DNA from: Turnera subulata
Lineage: Eukaryota; Streptophyta; Magnoliopsida; Malpighiales; Passifloraceae
Length of the DNA stretch: 64,000 nucleotides
Assembly: GCA_028386065.3 (NCBI GenBank)
Contig: JAKUCV010000303.1
Location: 26,964 to 90,963, forward strand
Reading direction: 5' to 3'
Shown one piece after another: positions 35,656 through 47,279 of this stretch. The notes below the pieces were generated by a model. It saw only the letters and a list, made by a program, of their open reading frames with translations. It did not search any database and was not told the origin of the DNA. A program made the translations under genes and the position numbers. Positions within the stretch are counted from its first letter, which is position 1. Every line of letters begins with the position of its first letter.

Positions 35656-35744
35656 CAGGCCAAAAGCAATGTCAAGCCGGACCGGGACAAGGCCAATACC
35701 CGGTTGGACCGGGTTGAACTGGCCGGTCCGTTCTGGTTTTGATA
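35656..35744. repeat. ACCGG-rich MITE-like fragment
   Basis: Repeated GACCGGG and CCGGTTGG motifs ending TTTTGATAACCTTGG. A similar GTTATCAAACCCGGACCGG end occurs at 51050. Probably a small non-autonomous DNA element fragment at the breakpoint between the truncated LTR and the duplicated ATAD3 block. Confidence 0.4.
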
Positions 35745-37149
35745 ACCTTGGTTTTAAGTGTGTAAGTAAAAGATTGATTTTATTTTCACAGTTAAAATGA
35801 CTGGGTGGGATTAAATAGCTGGCCAAAGCCAAATTGTTGTACAATATCAAAGGGAAAAAAAAGCTGAGGGGCAAAATCAAAACCGTTGTGGAAGTGAGGA
35901 GCCGAAAGGGTTATTGAACCGTTAACCATGAGTATGTCATGGGTGGGGCTACAACTTGGCGTCTGTCAGGAGGGTTTAAGGTTTTAGCCTTTTAGGCCAG
36001 TACTTTAAAACATTCTCTTCCCCCCAATTCGGCCCAGCAGATAACCACCGGTGGTGGTGATGGTGATTTTGCTTCCCAAGCATAAAAAAAAAACCAGTAA
36101 CCCGTATCCTAGAGGCCTTGAAAGAGATTGCTACTTCCTCATATGCTAGAAGGTTTGCTCTTCATCCCTTCCCGCTTCTGGGTTTTATGCGGATTGCTGA
36201 AAATAAGTGTGGTTTGGTGTTGTGTTCCTGCTTTTCAATTGGTGGTGAGGTGTCATGACGACATTCCGCAAATGGGCGTTTTTAAAGATGGAAGCTTTTT
36301 GTTGATTTTTTTTTTCTTTTCTCATCTTTTGAAATTAACGAATTGGATTATTCTCGGCTGCCAATTCAATAGGCTTTCCTGGTGTTATGGATGTAGGTGT
36401 TTGAGGCTATAAAAACACAAGAAGCTACGAGGCAGGTACAGTGGTCTGCCAAGGCTGCAGAGTTCAAGGCACATCAAGCTCAGGGTGACACTGTAAGATA
36501 TCATTTCATGAATTCCCTCCTTAATTTGCACCAGCCTTACAACCACCTTCAGCAGATTAACGTACTTAACCTGTTCATTTTGCTTTTGTTCTTTCCAAGT
36601 CTGTGTCGAAGGTTGGCCGCATGGACTAGTGCATTTCGCAATATTTTTTAAGATCCTGAGAGTTGAGACATTGACCTAAGCTACTGCGTTTTTTTTTTTT
36701 TGGTGTGATGAACATTTCTAGCTACTTCTTTCCAAAAATAACATTTCTTGAAACCTACAAATGGAAACAAAATGGATGGCACATCATGGTTTCTTGTGGC
36801 ATTGTTTTGCTTTTCTAATTTTCTAGGCAGGCTTCTTTAGCTTATGCGACTTGCTGAAATTTGAATAAAGGCACTTGGGGCATGCCAGTGGTCATTACTG
36901 CTTTGTGTTGGTTGTACTGGGCATTCAGATTTATTCTTCTTATGAGGATCTGGGAAAATAGGATCTTGGACCCTCACGTAAGTTTTAGGGCCAGAAGATT
37001 GTATATAAGGGATTTTTACACTTCACAGCCATTTACCCATAGGATTGTAGTGTTCTGACACTGGCTCTTCTGCTTTCTGCCTGTTGTTTGAGAGGATAAG
37101 AAAAAAATGGCATGTTACCTTATTATTTTCTTTATCATTGATTGGTAAA
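35745..37149. repeat. Duplicated block, copy A (ATAD3-containing)
   Basis: Nearly identical to 57414-57658 plus 60477-61511. Both copies begin at TTTTAAGTGTGTAAGTAAAA and end at ATTGATTGGTAAAT. Copy A lacks 48 bp that copy B has after ATCCTAG (60606-60653). It has about 185 bp that copy B lacks (about 36826-37010). Confidence 0.9.
36110..36492 (+). pseudogene. ATAD3-type gene fragment, copy A
   Basis: Two exon remnants: one ending LKEIATSSYAR at 36152 before GTTTGC, and 36397-36492 reading VFEAIKTQEATRQVQWSAK and AAEFKAHQAQGDT before GTAAGA. This is the N-terminal coiled-coil region (DUF3523) of ATAD3 proteins, mitochondrial AAA ATPases. The two exons do not join in frame as they stand (one base missing at the first donor), and the AAA domain is absent. 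The upstream coding part is further shortened by the 48 bp deletion. Confidence 0.7.
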
Positions 37150-37323
37150 TGGTTATATTTACCAAAACCTGATGACACTGCGAGCACCATGAAGCATCGT
37201 TTTGGAGGTTGAAATATTACTTTGATTACCTTTAATCACCCAGGTCAAATCGGCTTACTCATGTTAGGGTACAATAGGAGGCAATTTTCTCCAGAAATTT
37301 TCTACATATCACAGTAGTAGTCA

Positions 37324-39636
37324 CTAACTAGACCTACAAGCAGTATCAGCTGAGAGACTAGCTAGCCAAACGGAATCAGCTTCAACTCTCTCATCATTAT
37401 CATTTCTGTGCCATGACCATTTTGCATGGGTTGCATTCACTACCTCAAGTTGCCCGTGCCCGAAGCTTGCCTCTCTAAAAACCGATATCTCCGGCTTTGG
37501 ATCAATATAACTGGGAGCAAATTCAAAGGAGGACAAATGTAGATTATGAATTAGTGCACAACAACAAAAATTTGATACCAAATATGCAGAAACTGATATG
37601 TATATATATATATATGTCAACAAGCTATTGTGTAATTAGGCTATAATGAGTTTGAATGCACTGAGATGCGCCCATTGGGTTAAACACTGGGTAGCCTTGA
37701 TCCCTATAATTAATAAGTTTTCTGGAACAATATTTGCAAAAGAAACAAGTTATAGCTAGCCAGTACTCACTCTTTTGCAAGTCCCTCGCGGTTACCACCA
37801 TCTCCAATGTTTATATACATAGGACCACAATTGTCCCCTTTGTCTTGGTAGACACGAGTCTGACAAAATAAAATAATCAGAAAACTAACTAAACAAAGTC
37901 AAAAGCAAAAATGAAAAGAAATGTTGGAATGCGCTGCATTTTTTCTGTACAAATTTAATTATGGGTACATGCATGCATATTCAAACAAAATTATATGCAC
38001 CTATAAGAACCAAAATATTGGAATTTCTTAGTTAGTTTACTTACAAAGCGCTCATATGCATGAACATGGCCTGCAAATACAATATCCACACGGGCTTGAT
38101 AGAGCAGCTCCTCCATGGATTTCTTCATATCCACCGATTCACTCTCGCCTTGATGAGCGGTGTTGGAGTTGTACCAGGGTGCGTGTATGAGCACCACTAG
38201 CCATGGAGTTTTAGCCCTGTCTACCTTTGCTAAGTCTGCCTGCAACCATTTGTACTGAGGCGAGGTAGGATCAAAGTCAGCATAAGACCCCAACATAATG
38301 ACATGAACACTGCCGGCCACATTGAAGGAGTAGTAAAGATTGGAATCGGAGCCGCTCTCCTGGAATGGCATGCGCCATCTAGCATTGTAAGCTGTGAAGG
38401 AACGGGCATGGAGGAGAGGGATCTTCTCTTTCTCATGATTGCCTTGTGTCACCATCCAAGGCCTTTGGCTAGCTAAAGGCTCCACCAGTCTGCCATATGA
38501 ATCCCACAGAGGTTGGTACAGATCGGCGTAGGATAAATCTCCCGGCAGAATCAACACATCGTAACCTGATTTTGATATGTGATCTAGTGTTGTCACAGTC
38601 CAACCAGTTTGTCCCAGATCACCTGCATGCATTTAATTCGTTAATCACCCATATATATAAATTACTTAAGTCATAGACAACGGATGCATGTATAATGCAA
38701 TTAGTCTTGATAAGAAAAAGTTGAGACTCAGTATAATTAAGCTGCCAGCTGCTGGTCATCAAACTAACCAATAATTGTTTAGCCTTGTGTATGAAGAATG
38801 CAATACAATGTTGGGAAGGAAGGCCGGTACTCCATAATGAGTCTGGCAGCTAGCGACCAAAAACTAGGATGGAAAATGAAATTACTAATTAATAATCCAA
38901 ACTCAATTTTTGTGTTAATTATGTATGTAGTCACTAGTCACTGATGCTTTTTTTTTTTTGGTTCCAGATTCTCGCAAGTACTGTAATGATTCCTCAAAAT
39001 TAGTTACAAAGAAAAAAGGTTTAAAAATTCAGAAATATATATATATATATATATATGTACCTACGACTGCAAATTTGATGGGGAGATTAGCAGGTGGGGT
39101 TTTGAAATTGTATTCCTTGGTGGATGATGAGCCACAGCGGTAGTAATAGACTGTGTTAGACTTCAATGGCCCAATGACCACATCATGAATTTGGCCGGAG
39201 TGGTATGTGAGATACTTATAGCTAGATGTAGTCCCGTTGGAGGAGGAATACTGGTATTCTCCAGTAGCTGTACCATAGCTCACTATTGCAGGAGTCTCGC
39301 TGTCTGTTATCCATGATATTCTCATTTTGTCCTCTCCAATCATGGATATATGTACCTGCCAAAAACAAAAATTACATTTCTGATATCCCCAATTCTTTAA
39401 TATATACATATATAACTACAAATAGAACACAACATATATATATAGATTGGGCATGAATCAAGTTGGTTAATTACCTGTTGTGGGGTTGTGGAATCATCAT
39501 CATCTGAGAGAGGAACAAATATGTCTCTGCGAGGCAGTGGCCGGTCGTAAGACAGTCCAACGTCAAGAATTCCGGCAAGAACTAACGAAAATGTAATAAG
39601 GAGGAGCAGATGACGAGGGCATTGTGGTATAGCCAT
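37324..39636 (-). CDS. PAP: Purple acid phosphatase (PAP22-like, 5 exons)
   Basis: Predicted exons, in coding order: 39636-39475, 39355-39061, 38622-38045, 37859-37771 and 37510-37324. All have GT-AG junctions with matching phase, giving 436 residues. It is a secreted metallo-phosphoesterase that releases phosphate from organic esters. The N-terminus has a signal peptide (hydrophobic core [15 protein letters not shown], residues 9-23). A fibronectin-like domain (about 55-145) follows. The metal ligands of the PAP family are all present: D154 in GDLGQ, D181 and Y184 in GDLSYAD, N214 in GNHE, H299 in LIHAPWY, and H338 and H340 in GHVHAYER. The C-terminus carries [15 protein letters not shown] and a WSWHRN motif. 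The length is that of the low-molecular-weight plant group. Whether it is PAP22, PAP20 or PAP18 cannot be decided by eye. Confidence 0.94.
39035..39057. repeat. (AT)n microsatellite at the intron 2 donor of the PAP gene
   Basis: About 11 AT units, ending a few bases from the splice donor at 39060-39059. Length variation here could affect splicing; that is inference. Confidence 0.9.
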
Positions 39637-39694
39637 ACCTGCAACTATTATTCCTATTATAAAAGCCAAATGTGACAAAGTGGAGGGAAGACTA

Positions 39695-39706
39695 CATATA
39701 TATATG
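39695..39706 (-). promoter_or_regulatory. Candidate TATA box of the PAP gene
   Basis: An ATATATAT run about 60 bp before the start codon. It is the only TATA-like element in a suitable position, but alternating AT is common here. Confidence 0.3.
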
Positions 39707-40784
39707 ATATGAGGCCGTCTATAACATGTGAATAGGGGATTTAATACTTTCTGTTTCCTTTTGTATTTTAGTATAGGATATATATATGTGTTCCCTCCTC
39801 GTACGTGTATGGATTTTAGTACCATGTACTTTGCTGCCCCATTGCGTATATAATAGACACAATCCAGATGGATTGGATGTGAGGGGAACGTGCAGGATTG
39901 CTAGCAACTACACGTAACATGACTAAGATGGTAGAAATATACCACCCCCTCCTTTTTTTCTTTTCTTTAATTTCAACTCAAATGATGTAAAATGTGAATA
40001 TTCTGGTACATGTACTAATTTCCCACACTTGGAAAACGGATGATTTTTATTTCTGATTCTGGTTTTATCTTTATCCAATTGGTTATGGGCGATGTGTAAG
40101 CAACAGTTATATATTGTTGCTTGGAAAGAATGTTCTGTCCTGTATGTACTGCTGTCTTATAATATATGCTAGAGATCATTACTAAAATCTGATGATTTTA
40201 GCTTATTTGGATACTATAATAGGTAAATAAAATAAAATAAAATAAAACTTGCTTAGTTTGGTGCACACCGACAAAAGTTGGATGAGAAGATATATCTGTT
40301 CTTAAGAGGATAAGAATTTTTATTTAACTAATATGACCTATGCTATTAAGTAATCTTTTTTTTTTTGTTTGAGAGCAACCAGAATCTATTTTGGGTAGGT
40401 GTTAACTTGGCAGGTGTTTAAATTTATTTGAATTTTGGAAGGCCACCCGATCGAAATTTAATGCTTTGATTGCGTGTGGTGTGTACATGCTCTGGGTTTT
40501 AGGCGGTTCATCTTGCCAACCCTGCACGCTTTGTACAGCTCCTTCCAATAAATAAATCAGCAGGAGTCGATGCATAGAATTTGCTGATGTGTTGGACAGA
40601 TATATTAGTAGTATTGCTACCCAGTTTGTTTTAAGAATATACTTTTGCATTAATTAATTCAACAGCATCTCCTTCTTTCCTGTTCCAATCGCAAAGAGAA
40701 TTACTTATTTTGTACTTTTTAAAAAATAATCTAGTGAAGAAAAAACTAACCCAGTTAATTAATCAGACCATGGTGGTGATCCTT
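39707..40784. other. Gene-free region upstream of the PAP gene
   Basis: Includes the likely promoter of the PAP gene and AT-rich sequence up to the copia insertion site. No frame or RNA gene is supported. Confidence 0.6.
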
Positions 40785-40789
40785 ACTAG

Positions 40790-41010
40790 TGTTATAAATC
40801 TTGTGTTTTATTAAGAAGAAATAATGAAAGTGAAGAGAGAGCAATAGAGAAGCAAGGAGGAAGAGTAGAGGAACTAGGAAGAGCCACGGCTCATTCCCTT
40901 CTGTGTTATTCCAATAACTTACAATTACACAATGAGTGAGCAACATTTTATAGCCTAACATTGCTGCTAAAAACCAAAACTATGGTAGGTATGACATTCA
41001 TTTTATAACA
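40790..41010 (-). repeat. Copia 3' LTR (left)
   Basis: Partner of 48875-49095, with seven transitions between them in 221 bp. It starts TGTTATAAATC and ends ATTTTATAACA. Confidence 0.95.
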
Positions 41011-41020
41011 TTCCCCCTTG
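41011..41020 (-). other. Polypurine tract of the copia element
   Basis: The minus strand reads AAGGGGGAA directly before the 3' LTR, the expected primer for plus-strand DNA synthesis. Confidence 0.8.
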
Positions 41021-41179
41021 AATGTCATTATATTGGGATAGAATACGTTTTTGGGAGAACTGCCTCGTTAAAAATCTTACCAAGAAAAACCCAGTGGGAT
41101 AAAAACTTGGTGAAGGAAAAAAGAGTGCAGTGCGTATTCTACTCCCCCTGATTTTGGCATCCCTTGATTTCTTGATGTC

Positions 41180-43530
41180 GTCACATGCCAAACTTCTTTG
41201 TCAACCTTTGGTGACATTATATGCTCCGTCCGATCACTTGTGATACATCAATAATTTGATTGGGTAATGCAGACAGCATTATCTTCATAATTTGTTGTTG
41301 GAGCGCCTTCCTTGCTATCATGCTTTGTGGTCCCGATGATATAGCAATTTTATGTGTAAAGTTGTAGTAGATGTCCGTCTGTGCTTTATGTGGATCAAAC
41401 AAAAGATCTGCATCTGCAAAACCAACTACATTTTCTTCGGGCTTATAGGGTTAATATAATGCCCTATCTTATTATATCCCCAAGATAAGAGCATAGCCAT
41501 ATCTTGTCTATAGGCTTATGACAAAAACTGCAGACTTCATATTACCAACATGATAAATTGTATTTTGACAAGGTGCTCCAGGACCAATGATATTTTTCAT
41601 CTCAAAAGTTCTTTCCTAAAAATATAGCACGGTATTTGGAAGCTTCTTCAGGAGTTTCAATAATATTTAAAATACATATAGATATGAATTATCAACATAA
41701 TCATAAATTCATGTATGTACTTTATACTATGCATACTCAAATTGGTTTAAACCATCAATTTAACTTAATTTTATATATTCCCGAGAATTAGTTGCTTCAA
41801 GCAACTTGAATCCTTCAAGGATTCTCTTATATACGTCATGATATATGGATCCATAGAAATATAGGCTGTAAGGGCATCTATTAGATGTATTTCTAATTTT
41901 TTATATTATGCCAGACTTATCAAAAAATAATTGCATCCACCACAAGGGAGTATATCTCCTCACAATTAATACCAAGTCGTATGGGTAAAACCTTGTGCGA
42001 TAAGTCGTGCTTTGAATTTCTCTATTATGATTTCCTTTTCGCACAAATACCCATTTTTCAATCGACTGGTTCTACACCATCTGGTGTACGGACTACATGT
42101 CCGAAAAATTTCTCATAACACAGCCTTATGTCTTCTCTATTTTGGCCAATCATACTGCGCCTACATTCACCAATGTAGGTTCATGATCCTCATTTTTATT
42201 TAGCGCTATATGATATAAAACAAACATTCCGTCGACGGTTATTTTACGTCGGTTCCATCTCATTCCTGACACTGTAATTGAGATCTCATCATATTCATTT
42301 ATTTCAGGTACCTGCGTTACTTCTGGAACTTTATCAATTGTGTCAGAAACACCAACCTCTTCTGGAGGACTTTTAATTTGAACCTCTACCGGAGGTCTTA
42401 TTTTCTCACAGGGGGCCGTCTTATCTCTTTGCTCCTTTTTCTATATCGAGAATTTTTCTATGGAACCGAGCATATTTTACGCTTCTGGCGTATTTTGGAT
42501 TCATTTGCATACTATACTTGTTCTTCTGGAACATTAATCTTTAAATAGGAACATTTGTAGCTGGTATATAAGATTTGGTCACCTTATGTGTCTGGCAATT
42601 GCATATCAATTCCCTGCAAATGAATCATCTTTTGAACTTCATGTTCACACTTATTTGTTTGAGGATCAACAATCATACATTGATAATGCACTTCAATAAT
42701 ATCTTGATCCAGCTGCTTATTTTCTCTCCCTGATGTTGGGTAAACTCTTTTATCAAATTAACAATAAACAAATCTCCAATCGTTAGTCAATGGTTTCAAT
42801 TACTTTTGTACTTGATGGAGATTCATGCCCAACATACACAACATATATTCCCAGTCTTCTTTAAGGACCAATTTTACTATGCTGTGGTGGAGCATTATAT
42901 ACTTGAACAACCAACGGTCTGAAGATGGGAGTTACTAGGTTCGTGACCATGAACCAAATAAATGGGAAGACATTATGATAACTTGTTGGCTTGATGCACA
43001 CAAGTGCTGCTGCATGTAAAATACTATTTTCTCAAGCAGTAATATTTCATTAACAATAGTCCTGCAATCAATTGTCAATATTCCCCCAGATCTGTTTGGG
43101 TTTATTTCCAATGATATACATTATCCATTGAAGAAATATACCAGCATTATTTAGACATATAGTCTAATAAAATAAATAGGGATATGTACCTACAAGTGGC
43201 TTAATCATTAAAATAAGTGCGCACAATGCCAACTTGCATCACACAATAGACCATCTAGTCGATGCATCGTAAAAATTACCTAGATGGTCAACACGGCGGA
43301 GTTATTAGTCCGCGTACATGTCCCTGAATTATTTCCAAACTTGCTGGTGATTCCAGGCCAATCTCATCTTAGGAAGGCCGTATGATTAATTTCGCAGCAT
43401 ACTAACATGTGGAAATTCATTGATTTTAAAACTTCTGGTTTTTTAATGAATGACCAAATAAATTTCGTGCATCATTATTGATCCGGGATAGCCCAACCGG
43501 TCATGCCAAACAATAAATCCATGAACCAAC
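41180..43530 (-). pseudogene. Decayed copia pol (GAG-pre-integrase, integrase, RT, RNase H)
   Basis: On the minus strand a WHDRLGYPGSIMM motif (about 43520-43470) marks the GAG-pre-integrase domain. An RT reading near 42080-41880 has KHDLSHKVLPIRLGINCEE and YSLVVDAIIF, a degraded form of the copia RARLVAQGF..GIDYEETYSPV region. An RNase H reading near 41425-41270 has GFADADLLFDPHKAQTD. Many stops and frameshifts separate them. No gag was found. Confidence 0.8.
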
Positions 43531-43752
43531 TTCAAGTTGTGCCAGCTTCAGGCTGCTATATACATGCCAGCTTCAGGCTGGATATGATAACTTAGGAAGA
43601 TTATTCACCAACTTCTGGCTGGGGCATACTAGCTATAAATTACATATTTATCAGCCAACTTCTAGTTGGTCTTAGCTTCGGGCTGTGCAATCTGTATATT
43701 TAAATACTTAAAAATACTAGCTTCAGGCTAGTGCATTCCAGCTTCTGGTTGG
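43527..43752. repeat. Hairpin array with TTCNN loops (eight hairpins)
   Basis: Eight short inverted repeats in 226 bp share a TTCNN loop on the plus strand, but their stems differ: CAAC/GTTG (43527), CAGC/GCTG (43543), CCAGC/GCTGG (43567), CCAAC/GCTGG with one mismatch (43608), CCAAC/GTTGG (43655), AGC/GCT (43674), CTAGC/GCTAG (43717) and CCAGC/GTTGG with one G-T pair (43738). It lies just upstream of the integrase remnant in the element's reading direction. Confidence 0.8.
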
Positions 43753-44034
43753 ATATGGTAAGTTTCAATTACTCGAATATTTATATAGCATAATCTAAAG
43801 AATAACGCTGGTAAATTTTTCACAACTAGTTTGTTAGCTACAGCAATAGTCTTTTAATATAGAGATATTCAGCATCTCATTCACATATCGTCTCAATACA
43901 ATATTTGCTCGAAAATGAGAGAGCAGAACTCATTTTTCACAGTTTATTCATCTGAGGTGCAACAGTATTCACATACAGTTTTCGATGTTTAGTAACACTC
44001 CCCCTTGAATGTTGTTGCACTTTGGGTAGGAGAA

Positions 44035-44232
44035 ATTTTGCTCTTCGGGAGTATAGTAAAATTCAAGCTCTTCATAAACATTTTACTCTTCTGGAGCACG
44101 TTATTCTATAATAAAACTTGTGCTCTTCTAGAGCTTAAATATGTGTTCTTCAAGAGCTTAAAACATGTGCTCTTTCGGAGCTTAATATATACTCTTCTAG
44201 AGCGTAGTAAACTTATGCTCTTCTAGAGCATA
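44035..44232. repeat. Second hairpin array of the copia element (seven hairpins)
   Basis: CTC-TTCGG-GAG, CTC-TTCTG-GAG, GCTC-TTCTA-GAGC, GTTC-TTCAA-GAGC, GCTC-TTTCG-GAGC, CTC-TTCTA-GAG and ATGCTC-TTCTA-GAGCAT occur at roughly 25-30 bp spacing. The loop pattern is that of the array at 43527, but the stem core is a different one. Confidence 0.8.
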
Positions 44233-44786
44233 TTAATCCTCTTCTCATTTTGAGGTTGTACAATCATATATTACTTATGAATAATTTCCATTTATTAAAT
44301 ACAGAATATGTCATCGCATTGTCTTCATGACAAATGCCAGAGTCATTATTCTAGAAACAATAGTTTCATGTTCATATTAAAAATTTAGAAATAATAACAT
44401 GTTGTAAAGTAAACATAATATAACCCATAAAAATATGATAAAGCAAGTCATAAAATAAAAATATTCAATATACATAAACTTGCACCTTCAGGGTAAGCAA
44501 GATAAGAATTAATATACAAAATATCAAGGTCATCACCTTGAACAAATATAATTTTATCAATATTAGATTTGCCCTTCAGGGACACTTGATAACCATTTAC
44601 TCGATGCCTTATTATAAGGCCTGTTTGTGTCCAATCGAATGTTCGTAACCATGACCAAAATTAATATATATGCTCACATTCACTTCAGGGAATGGAGCAG
44701 AGTCAATTGGACAAGATTCATAATAATTTTTATTTATAGTATGTCACTCCATTCTGCTATAATGAGGCATGGGATTAAATTGAATA

Positions 44787-47079
44787 TGAAACGCCCCGAC
44801 CCGCATTTACCGTACACAGTAAATACGTGCCAGAACTGTAACAACCTGACCAAATAAAGCCCAGCATATAGTGTATACAACAGAAACTCGGGCTCAACAG
44901 CCCAAAATAAAAACATAAAAAACAACATAACCGGCCCAATGGCCCAACAATAGTAAAAATAATGCACAGCGGAAGACTTAATAACTCACGAAACACTGTA
45001 TGTGACACTGATGCAAACTATGGACCCGAGCCCTGTCCAAGGGATAACGCCGTGCCTGTCTGGAATGCACCAAACCTGTACCACAAATAACTCATCCTAC
45101 GGGATGAAAGCCCGCAGGTGAGGGGTGAGTCCGAAGTGCTCACCGACGAAGGATAGACAATCAATATGCAACACTATAATTATTCAAGGTCAAAACCAAC
45201 ATAACATCCAAACCAAAAGACAAGCCCCAACACTGGTCCAAAACCAAAAAGACTAAATCAAAAATCCATTTTCCAATTTTATCTTTCCCGGTCCCGTCAC
45301 GGATAAGCTAGAGGTCAGACCTGGTTCTCAACATATTCCGGGTGCCAGATCAAATCCAAGAGAACCCAGGGATCGACATCCCAAAAATACGAACCCAGGG
45401 ATAGACATCCCAAAAATAATCACGGGATAGACATCCCAAGCATAGACATGCTTATCACAAGTAACCCAGGTCACGGCCACCACGAAACAGTCTTAAACCA
45501 TCAAGTCGTACCACTACTTACCACGTGACAATTATATTATCGTCATCAAAATCAAACCACAGGGATCAACATCCCTAACCAAAATACCAGGATAGACATC
45601 CCTATCCAAAATCAAGGATCGATATCCTTATCACAATTTATTATTTAACCCATTATTCTTATGGCCAAAGACACGAAAATAAATATCCAAAACCCGACGC
45701 ACTGGGATAAACATCTCAAAAACCAAATCAAAATACTGGGATAAACATCCCGACAACAATCACAACAAATGCAACAACCAACAGTGCAATAAACATCAAA
45801 CACAATAACCGAGTAATACAGGCACATATTGAAGGAAATCCATCATCACCTCAATTGTTGTACTCTTCCGGAAAATCGTTAGCGGGTTCTCCTTCCACGT
45901 TATCAGCTCCTATATTAATAATAAACATATAAAACGCATAATCAAAGATGCTATGCTTGATGTTTACTATATATATATATATATATATTTTTTTATTTTA
46001 TTTACTCTCGAGTCACTATTAGTCGGCAAAAGATAGGGATAACTTTAAATGAATTCATAATAATATTGTTCCTAGAACATAACTGTAGTGCCCCAACTTT
46101 TTATTTATTAATTAGTCCTTGGCCCACGAATTGTTTGCAGTCGATTAAATCCTATATTATCCATCCAACTCTTCAAACCCAAAACCAACCCATTAGCATT
46201 ATTATATTGCCCATGCCTTCATGTCCTGACAAACAAACTCTAGCCACGAGAGATATAATTTGCAAGCGCCACCTCACCCATTGCACTGGTATGACCAAAT
46301 TATATAAAGCAACTAGAAATGATGCTTTATTCTTAACGGTTCAAAATGTAGTCTAAGATAAGTTTGGCAAAAGTTGACTCACCTTGCAGTGACGGTGTCG
46401 TGAGGTTCTTCCTCGGTCAACCACAGCAACTACAATTCTAAGGAGAGAGGTGACAAGAAGGCTATAGTGAAGTTGATGGTGTTCTTTATGCAGGGTTGAA
46501 GAAGGTGCAGTGTTGGTGAAATGGGCCAGAACGTGTGGTGTTGGTAACTATATGATGGGCAAGAGGAGACTGGCAGAAGATTGGGAAAGAGACAGTAAGG
46601 TAGGCTAGATATGGTGTTTGCAGGTGGCGAGCAGAGGAGGCAGGGGCTCTTTTTATAAGTAGAAAAAGCTTTGGTGTACAGAGGAGTAGAAGAAAAATCT
46701 GGTGCATAAGAAAAATCTGGTGCAGTATGTCGGTGAAGAAGAATCGTGGACTAAGGTGTGGACAAAAGAAAATAATGCAGGTGTGTACTACACACTCAAG
46801 TAGGTGCTGTCCAGACTAAAATACCCCCTTTACTTAATTCCTAGTCCATAATAACGAGGTTAAACTTGACTTTTCTTGAGATTTCTAGACCTAAAAAATA
46901 CCGACTTATGCCCAAAAAAATCCACGAAAAAATCTCGAGCGCGGGAAAACCCTGGGTTTCGAAAAACGACGCCCGATTTACCTTGAATTAATTACCCAGG
47001 ATTAATTCTTCCGGTAAATCACTGTAAAAAAACTTTTACAGTTCCGGTAAAAATCCAAATTTTTACCCGGGCTGTTACA
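44787..47079. mobile_element. Solo LTR (2.3 kb) nested in the copia element
   Basis: It starts TGAAACGCCCCGACC and ends CCCGGGCTGTTACA. GAATA lies on both sides (44782-44786 and 47080-47084). It shares several blocks with the 5.1 kb unit at 24357-29492, so the two are members of one LTR family. No internal coding region is present. The frame at 46066-46356 has no recognisable match. Confidence 0.9.
45369..45751. repeat. Nine-hairpin array in the nested LTR
   Basis: Inverted repeats at 45369, 45398, 45424 (GGGAT/ATCCC, loops CGAC or AGAC), 45438 (AAGCAT-AGAC-ATGCTT), 45561 (AGGGAT-CAAC-ATCCCT), 45589 (AGGAT-AGAC-ATCCCT), 45614 (AAGGAT-CGAT-ATCCTT), 45704 (GGGAT-AAAC-ATCTC) and 45738 (GGGAT-AAAC-ATCCC). 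It occupies the same part of the LTR as the array at 25702-25858. Confidence 0.8.
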
Positions 47080-47279
47080 GAATATTTCACGAATTCTCTT
47101 TCACCATATTGCTACTGCAGGAGCGTATATGATGCATAAAATAAATCATTTTTTTCGTATCATCATCAATGATATATTCTCCACTTAATATAATCCGAGA
47201 ACTCATTCGAAATACTTGTGCAAAGATTTTAAATCTTGCAATCTCTTATGCATACAGATGCAATAAAATTTTTGGGAGA

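Noticed and set aside
43527..44232. CRISPR-like array
   Set aside because: Regularly spaced hairpins, but no constant repeat with unique spacers, no cas genes, and the context is a plant retrotransposon.
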